Shown here one piece after another: positions 23,222-27,426 of a stretch of DNA of 27,426 bases. The notes under the pieces are model-generated. The model was not told where the DNA came from, did no database searches, and was given only the letters and a program-made list of their open reading frames with translations. Source of the DNA: an uncultured Paracoccaceae bacterium (GTDB lineage: Bacteria; Pseudomonadota; Alphaproteobacteria; Rhodobacterales; Rhodobacteraceae); the NCBI GenBank assembly GCA_937916485.1, contig CALFSV010000407.1:1-27426 (forward strand), in the 5' to 3' direction. The position numbers and the translations under genes were made by a program. Each line of letters starts with the position of its first letter. Position 1 is the stretch's first letter.

Positions 23222-25261
23222 TTATTCAGACAACCACCACTGGGTCGGGTTGTATGGGTAAGCCCGGTAGAAGTCGTAGCTTGTCGTCTTGAACTTAACC
23301 ACGTTCTGCAGTGCGTTCGTATAGTAGGTCGGTGACGAAGATTTCACCGTACCGATGAACAACAGATTGGACGTCATGGCTTCGATGAGGCCATTGGCTG
23401 CGGCTGCCTGTGCGTCGGACCCCGGAGCGGAGACCTGCATGGCGTTCACATCATCAATCATACCCATGACGTAGGCAGGTGGTTCAACACCGTTCGCACC
23501 GTCACTATCGATCCACTCAGCCCACAGCATGCCGGTGCGCGCGTTAAAGTAGGTCGAGAATGGTGGAACGTGCAATTCGTTTGAGCCCATCGCAACACCC
23601 AATGGCGCACCTTGTGACCAAGACATCAGATCAAGCTGGTTTGCAGATTGCGCTGAACGGTACTCATCCGGTGTCACTTCTTTGATTACCGAAGCCACAC
23701 CAACTTCAGCCCAGTTCTGGCCAGTAATTTCGATCAACTGCGACGAAAGTTCCTGAGTTGAGAATTGAATGTTGAGCACGAACGGATCACCATTTGGCAA
23801 ATCGCGGTTGCCGTCACCGTCAGCATCTAAAAGACCCATCTCATCCAAGAGAGAATTTGCACGATCTACATCGTAGCCAATCTCATGGCTTTCCCACGCA
23901 GGATCTGCAAACTGAGGATAAGGCGAGAACGTAGTATACTGTGTCGGAACCCCGAGACCAAAGAACACAACCTCGTTGATTTCATCACGGTTCATCGCAA
24001 TGGACATGGCCGTCCGGAAACGCAGATCACCAAAGACTTCACGCTTTGCGAGGTCTTCTGATGTGACGTTGAACGCAAGCACTGGGAACGAAATTCCAGG
24101 GTTTACGTCGACGGAGTAGTTGCCACTTTCTGCGTTATCCAAAAGCACCGGCAGCATATCCAGTGTGACCGACTGGGATTTGTAGGTCACGCCACCGTTG
24201 ATCAATGTCAGCGTCCGAACTTCTGTGTCTGGCACATAACGTTCGTCTTGCTCGTTGATGTATGGCAGTTGGTTACCCGCTGTGTCCACTTGGTGGAAAT
24301 ATGGGTTTGCGACCAGATGACGGCCTTCGGTGTTTTCAGCAACAATGATGTGGCTTTCCAACGTCGGCATGGTGTCGGCTGGAAGATTGCCAACTTCATT
24401 TGGACGAATGAACATCATCGTTGGTGTATCAGTCCAATCGGAGCTCCCGAAATAGGCCTTAACCACTTCGTAGCCGTTTTCAAATCCAGCAGCCTGCGCA
24501 AGCGCGTCAGCGTCTGGGTTGATTTCCGGGTGGAACTGGCCAAGGAAGTGTACCGGCTGGAACGGCTGGATAAAGCTGGACGTGAAGGTTTCAATCAGAC
24601 CGGGCTTTGGCGCGGCAAGATCAAACACAACTGTTGTGGCATCAGGTGCCGTTACCGTCATCGGTTCACCACCTGCAAGCGCATAGTCTTTGGCGTTCTC
24701 GATGACATTGGAATCCATCATCAAGTTATTGTACCAGAACAAGACGTCAGCTGATGTGAAATCAGCGCCGTCAGACCACTTGTGGCCCGCGCGCAGTGTC
24801 ACTGTAAACTGAGTGAAATCGTCGTTCCAAGCCCAAGCTTTGGCGACATTGGGGACAATTGTCTCAAGGTCGGTCGAATAGCGGAACAATGTTGTATGGC
24901 GAACTGACAAAAAGTCCGACGTGCCAGATTCTGTCGCGTTCGAGAGCGCGTTAAACGTGCCGCCGTATTCGCCAATCGACGCGAAAGGAACAATGACCAA
25001 TGGCTCATCTGGGAGGCGATCTGCAACAGGCGGCAAGTCAGCATTGCCACGGATTTGGCTGTTCAATGCGGCGATGGACGGGTTTTCGGAAAAAACCATT
25101 TCGCAGGACGCAGCATCCTGTAGCGCGGCTAGCTCAAATTGGTTCGGATATGCACCAGCGCTGATGCCTTGCATGTCTTCAACCGTAATGGCGGGGCAAT
25201 CGGCTAGCGCAAAGGTTGGTAAGACCGCGCTAATGACACCAGTTAAAATTAACTTTTTCAT
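23222..25261 (-). CDS. Extracellular solute-binding protein, family 5, large (AgpA-like) type
   Basis: The product is 679 residues, clearly larger than typical dipeptide-binding proteins (about 530). It has a signal peptide (MKKLILTGVISAVLPTFALA, cleavage before DCPA), so the mature protein is periplasmic. The SBP family 5 fold is recognised by the FRYSTDLETIVPNVAKAW segment, the DDFTQFTVTLRAGHKWSDG block and LRFRTAMSIAMNRDEINEVV in the second half. Large family-5 proteins are known to bind oligosaccharides, opines and other bulky ligands as well as peptides. GGAGGT lies upstream of ATG 25261. The gene is divergent from the phosphonate monoester hydrolase gene, so a large phosphonate ester or conjugate is a reasonable candidate ligand; the sequence does not prove it. 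Confidence 0.92.
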   Translation of the reverse strand: MKKLILTGVISAVLPTFALADCPAITVEDMQGISAGAYPNQFELAALQDAASCEMVFSENPSIAALNSQIRGNADLPPVADRLPDEPLVIVPFASIGEYGGTFNALSNATESGTSDFLSVRHTTLFRYSTDLETIVPNVAKAWAWNDDFTQFTVTLRAGHKWSDGADFTSADVLFWYNNLMMDSNVIENAKDYALAGGEPMTVTAPDATTVVFDLAAPKPGLIETFTSSFIQPFQPVHFLGQFHPEINPDADALAQAAGFENGYEVVKAYFGSSDWTDTPTMMFIRPNEVGNLPADTMPTLESHIIVAENTEGRHLVANPYFHQVDTAGNQLPYINEQDERYVPDTEVRTLTLINGGVTYKSQSVTLDMLPVLLDNAESGNYSVDVNPGISFPVLAFNVTSEDLAKREVFGDLRFRTAMSIAMNRDEINEVVFFGLGVPTQYTTFSPYPQFADPAWESHEIGYDVDRANSLLDEMGLLDADGDGNRDLPNGDPFVLNIQFSTQELSSQLIEITGQNWAEVGVASVIKEVTPDEYRSAQSANQLDLMSWSQGAPLGVAMGSNELHVPPFSTYFNARTGMLWAEWIDSDGANGVEPPAYVMGMIDDVNAMQVSAPGSDAQAAAANGLIEAMTSNLLFIGTVKSSSPTYYTNALQNVVKFKTTSYDFYRAYPYNPTQWWLSE

Positions 25262-25685
25262 GTGACCTCCTGTCAGTTTCTTTGTGAGTCAAAGGGCAGC
25301 CTTTAGGTGGCACAACATGTCCCATCTTAGGTTGTAAAATCCCCCGACCGTATCCTTTGAAGCACCGAAGCGCCGCAAATCCGTCTTAAGTCTTGAACAC
25401 TACATTCATATGACACTCTTTTTCCCTGCTAAGGCACAAGGGATGAGATGGAAAACAGTGTTAACACAAACACAATCACAAAAGCATAAAAACATTCAAA
25501 TGCAAACATAAAATGAGGGATTTTTTGTGGTTTTATGTGAATTTAATTTGCAAGCCTAAAAATTGTCGGGTAATGATTTTTTACGGACAGCAGTTTTTAC
25601 CTGACCTAAATGAAAATCAAGGCGGGTCTTGCCGCTTAAAAGTGCTATAAAAACGAAGTTCAACTCAAATTCTAAAAGGTGTTGC
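25262..25685. promoter_or_regulatory. A/T-rich divergent control region between importer and hydrolase
   Basis: This 424-base gap contains no gene. Two motifs, ACATAAAA (25506-25513) and TTTTATGT (25531-25538), form an exact 8-base inverted repeat with a 17-base spacer. A related GCATAAAA lies at 25484-25491. The stretch 25480-25560 is much richer in A/T than the genes and probably holds both promoters. The repeats are candidate sites for the DeoR or LysR protein. No Pho box was found. Confidence 0.5.
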
Positions 25686-27218
25686 ATGGCCAAGCAACAA
25701 AACGTTTTGTTCATTACGATTGACCAACTTCGGGCAGACTGCTTAATCGGTGGGCTCGCTGAACATGTGGACTTGCCTAATATGCGGGCATTCATGACCG
25801 AAGGCGTCACGTTCGCGCGTAATTTTTCGGTGGCGAATCCCTGTGGTCCGTCACGGGCCTCGATGTTGACCGGTCAATACGCGATGAACCACAGATCTGT
25901 TCGCAACGGCACACCCCTACGCCATGACACACCAAGCATCGCAAGTGAGATGCGCAAGGCGGGCTATCTCCCGATGTTGTTTGGCTACACGGACACCAGC
26001 CAAGACCCGCGCGCCTTTAACAGCAACGATCCAGCGCTCAAGTCTTATGAATACCCGATGCCCGGTTTTCACGAAGTGACCGAAATGCGTTTGGAAACCT
26101 CATTTCCTTGGCGATCACATCTTAAGAACGCGGGATATGAATTTGATAACTATTTGGACGTCTACAAACCCGTTGCACCAAATGGTGGCGCACCAAAGCT
26201 TAATAATCCGGCTTTCTATGCGGCCGAACACAGTGACACTGCATTCCTGACAAACAGTTTTCTCGACAACATGAGCGCTTACAGCGATCAAAACTGGTTT
26301 GCCCACCTGACCTATATCCGACCGCATCCACCACTGGTCGCCCCCGCGCCTTACAACGCCATGTATGATCCGGCTAAGTTGCCGCTTCCCACGCGCGAGC
26401 AAAGCGTGGAACACGAAATGGCCAAGCATCCGTTCTTGGGGGCCATTGATCCATCGCTTGCAATCGCCGGCACCGTCGTTGGTTTTGATGATGTCGCCGC
26501 GACAGACGAGAACATTCAAACGCTCAGATCAGTGTACCTTGGCCTCGCAACAGAGGTTGATCATCACATCGGGCGGGTCATTCAATTCCTGAAAGACACG
26601 GATCAATACGACACAACTTTGGTCGTGATCACCGCGGATCATGGCGAATTGTTGGGTGATCATTTCGGCTGGGGCAAGATGAGCGTCTATGACGCCGCTT
26701 TCCGAACGCCGTTGATGATACGCATGCCAGGGCTGACAAATGCGGGTGCACGCATCAACGCAATCACCGAGTCCGTAGATATAGCACCGACGATCCTTGA
26801 TTGGATTGGCGCAGATATCCCGAATTCCATGGATGGGCGATCGCTGATGCCAATCTTGCAAGGCGCACCACCCGACGATTGGCGCAGCTATAGTTTTTCA
26901 GAACTGGACTTTGGCAAAAGCAGTGAACCAAATCCGCGACAACGTGCCCTTGGCACAACGGCAAGCGAATCTTGCTTTTGCGTCCTGCGCGATGACCGGT
27001 TCAATCTTGTTGAATTTGCCGCCGACCTGCCACCCATGTTGTTTGACCGACAAAGCAATTGGGAGTCTGAAAACGTGGCGGACAAGCCTGAATATGTCCA
27101 AGACATGATGCGGCTCACACGACAATTGCTCAGGCACCGGATGCGCAATGCAGACCACACCCTGTCGTTGTTTGAAATTACCAACACTGGTCCAAAAATG
27201 GCCAAGCGATACACCTAA
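25686..27218 (+). CDS. Formylglycine-dependent phosphonate monoester hydrolase / sulfatase-family enzyme
   Basis: The product is 510 residues, close to rhizobial and Burkholderia phosphonate monoester hydrolases, and has no signal peptide, so it should be cytoplasmic. Metal residues Asp13 (TIDQLRAD) and Asp318-His319 (TADHGELLGDH) are present. Cys53 in NPCGPSRASMLTG sits in the C-x-P-x-R signature that is oxidised to formylglycine. A later GKMSVYDAAFRTPL block holds further active-site residues of the family. ATG 25686 has AAAGGTG 5 bases upstream; a TTG at 25629 gives a longer non-homologous N-terminus. Substrate could be a phosphonate monoester, a phosphodiester or a sulfate ester, since this group is promiscuous. 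The phosphonate neighbours favour the first. A formylglycine-generating enzyme must be encoded elsewhere. Confidence 0.88.
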   Translation: MAKQQNVLFITIDQLRADCLIGGLAEHVDLPNMRAFMTEGVTFARNFSVANPCGPSRASMLTGQYAMNHRSVRNGTPLRHDTPSIASEMRKAGYLPMLFGYTDTSQDPRAFNSNDPALKSYEYPMPGFHEVTEMRLETSFPWRSHLKNAGYEFDNYLDVYKPVAPNGGAPKLNNPAFYAAEHSDTAFLTNSFLDNMSAYSDQNWFAHLTYIRPHPPLVAPAPYNAMYDPAKLPLPTREQSVEHEMAKHPFLGAIDPSLAIAGTVVGFDDVAATDENIQTLRSVYLGLATEVDHHIGRVIQFLKDTDQYDTTLVVITADHGELLGDHFGWGKMSVYDAAFRTPLMIRMPGLTNAGARINAITESVDIAPTILDWIGADIPNSMDGRSLMPILQGAPPDDWRSYSFSELDFGKSSEPNPRQRALGTTASESCFCVLRDDRFNLVEFAADLPPMLFDRQSNWESENVADKPEYVQDMMRLTRQLLRHRMRNADHTLSLFEITNTGPKMAKRYT

Positions 27219-27240
27219 CTTGGTGGATCGCTTGGGTATT
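27202..27240 (+). terminator. Hairpin spanning the hydrolase stop codon
   Basis: Bases 27202-27215 pair with 27222-27235 (14 base pairs with one mismatch; outer arms CCAAGCGAT/ATCGCTTGG) around a 6-base loop that contains the TAA. Only a weak T-rich tract follows (GTATTATTT), so termination may be incomplete. Confidence 0.65.
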
Positions 27241-27293
27241 ATTTAAGTCTTTGAAATTAAATTCAATTATTCTCAGACTATGTTAAGCAAAAG

Positions 27294-27350
27294 CTAGGTG
27301 GTGTTCTCTTTGATCATCTCAATCGGGTTGCCGCCCGTGCTCGGGTTGAT
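27294..27350 (-). pseudogene. C-terminal remnant of an unidentified gene cut by the IS element
   Basis: Read from 27350 toward 27294, the minus strand gives NPSTGGNPIEMIKENTT and a TAG at 27294-27296. The codons are G/C-rich at third positions, unlike the A/T-rich bases just after the stop, which suggests real coding sequence. The frame meets the IS-type end at 27351, where the rest of the gene is missing. I do not recognise the family. Confidence 0.4.
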
Positions 27351-27426
27351 GTTGTCAGACAAATTCTAACACGTTTCAAAGTACCACGATCACACAAATC
27401 TATGAAGCGCAGATTTGAAACCACTC
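27351..27426 (-). mobile_element. IS6-family element end, right boundary of the island (runs off the window)
   Basis: The sequence starts with the terminal repeat GTTGTCAGACAAA and is the second copy of the direct repeat at 5533-5608 (73 of 76 bases identical, same orientation). It includes the end of the transposase gene on the minus strand (WFQICAS then TAG at 27400-27402). Whether this copy is complete cannot be seen. Confidence 0.85.

Noticed and set aside
1..27426. tRNA, rRNA, CRISPR array or replication origin
   Set aside because: No cloverleaf-like tRNA sequence, rRNA segment, regularly spaced repeats or iteron cluster was noticed by eye; a tRNAscan-type search was not run.

Overview
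The window looks like a chromosome or large-plasmid segment from a marine alphaproteobacterium of the Rhodobacteraceae (roseobacter) type. This rests on the gene families present (2-aminoethylphosphonate, AEP, catabolism; dimethylglycine-dehydrogenase-like flavoproteins; many ABC importers), the G/C-leaning codon use and the IS6-type transposase fragments. It is inference; no rRNA or other marker gene is present.

Layout. (1) 1-3100: the 3' end of a polyamine-type ABC permease gene, a GMC-type FAD oxidoreductase and an enolase-superfamily (mandelate racemase-like) enzyme, all on +. (2) 3101-3853: a gene-poor scar with the C-terminal remnant of a probable glutathione S-transferase next to the C-terminal remnant of an IS6-type transposase. 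(3) 3854-5512: a GpdQ-like metallophosphoesterase and an EamA/DMT transporter, a two-gene operon on +. (4) 5533-6057: an internally deleted IS6-type element with both terminal inverted repeats. (5) 6217-11250 on -: an inositol-monophosphatase-family enzyme, a LysR regulator, a broken DeoR regulator and an 817-residue flavoprotein of the dimethylglycine dehydrogenase type. (6) 11611-18969 on +: phnW, phnA and phnY (AEP to phosphonoacetaldehyde to phosphonoacetate to acetate plus phosphate), a terminator, a second EamA transporter, an intact DeoR regulator and a Na/Pi-cotransporter-family protein. (7) 18998-25261 on -: a complete oligopeptide-type ABC importer. (8) 25686-27218 on +: a formylglycine-type phosphonate monoester hydrolase/sulfatase-family enzyme, divergent from the importer. 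(9) 27294-27350: the tail of a cut-off gene, running straight into a second copy of the IS6-type end (27351 to the window edge).

How it fits together. The segment between the two directly repeated IS ends (about 21.8 kb) reads as one mobile phosphonate-catabolic island. My working model is: the importer brings in a large phosphonate conjugate, such as an AEP ester from a phosphonolipid or phosphonoglycan; the cytoplasmic hydrolase frees the phosphonate; the flavoprotein may remove N-methyl groups; PhnW-PhnA-PhnY mineralise AEP; and the Na/Pi-family protein disposes of surplus phosphate. The core pathway is well supported by motifs. The upstream steps are hypotheses. I see no Pho box, C-P lyase gene or PhnX, so control by substrate (LysR/DeoR) rather than by phosphate starvation is plausible.
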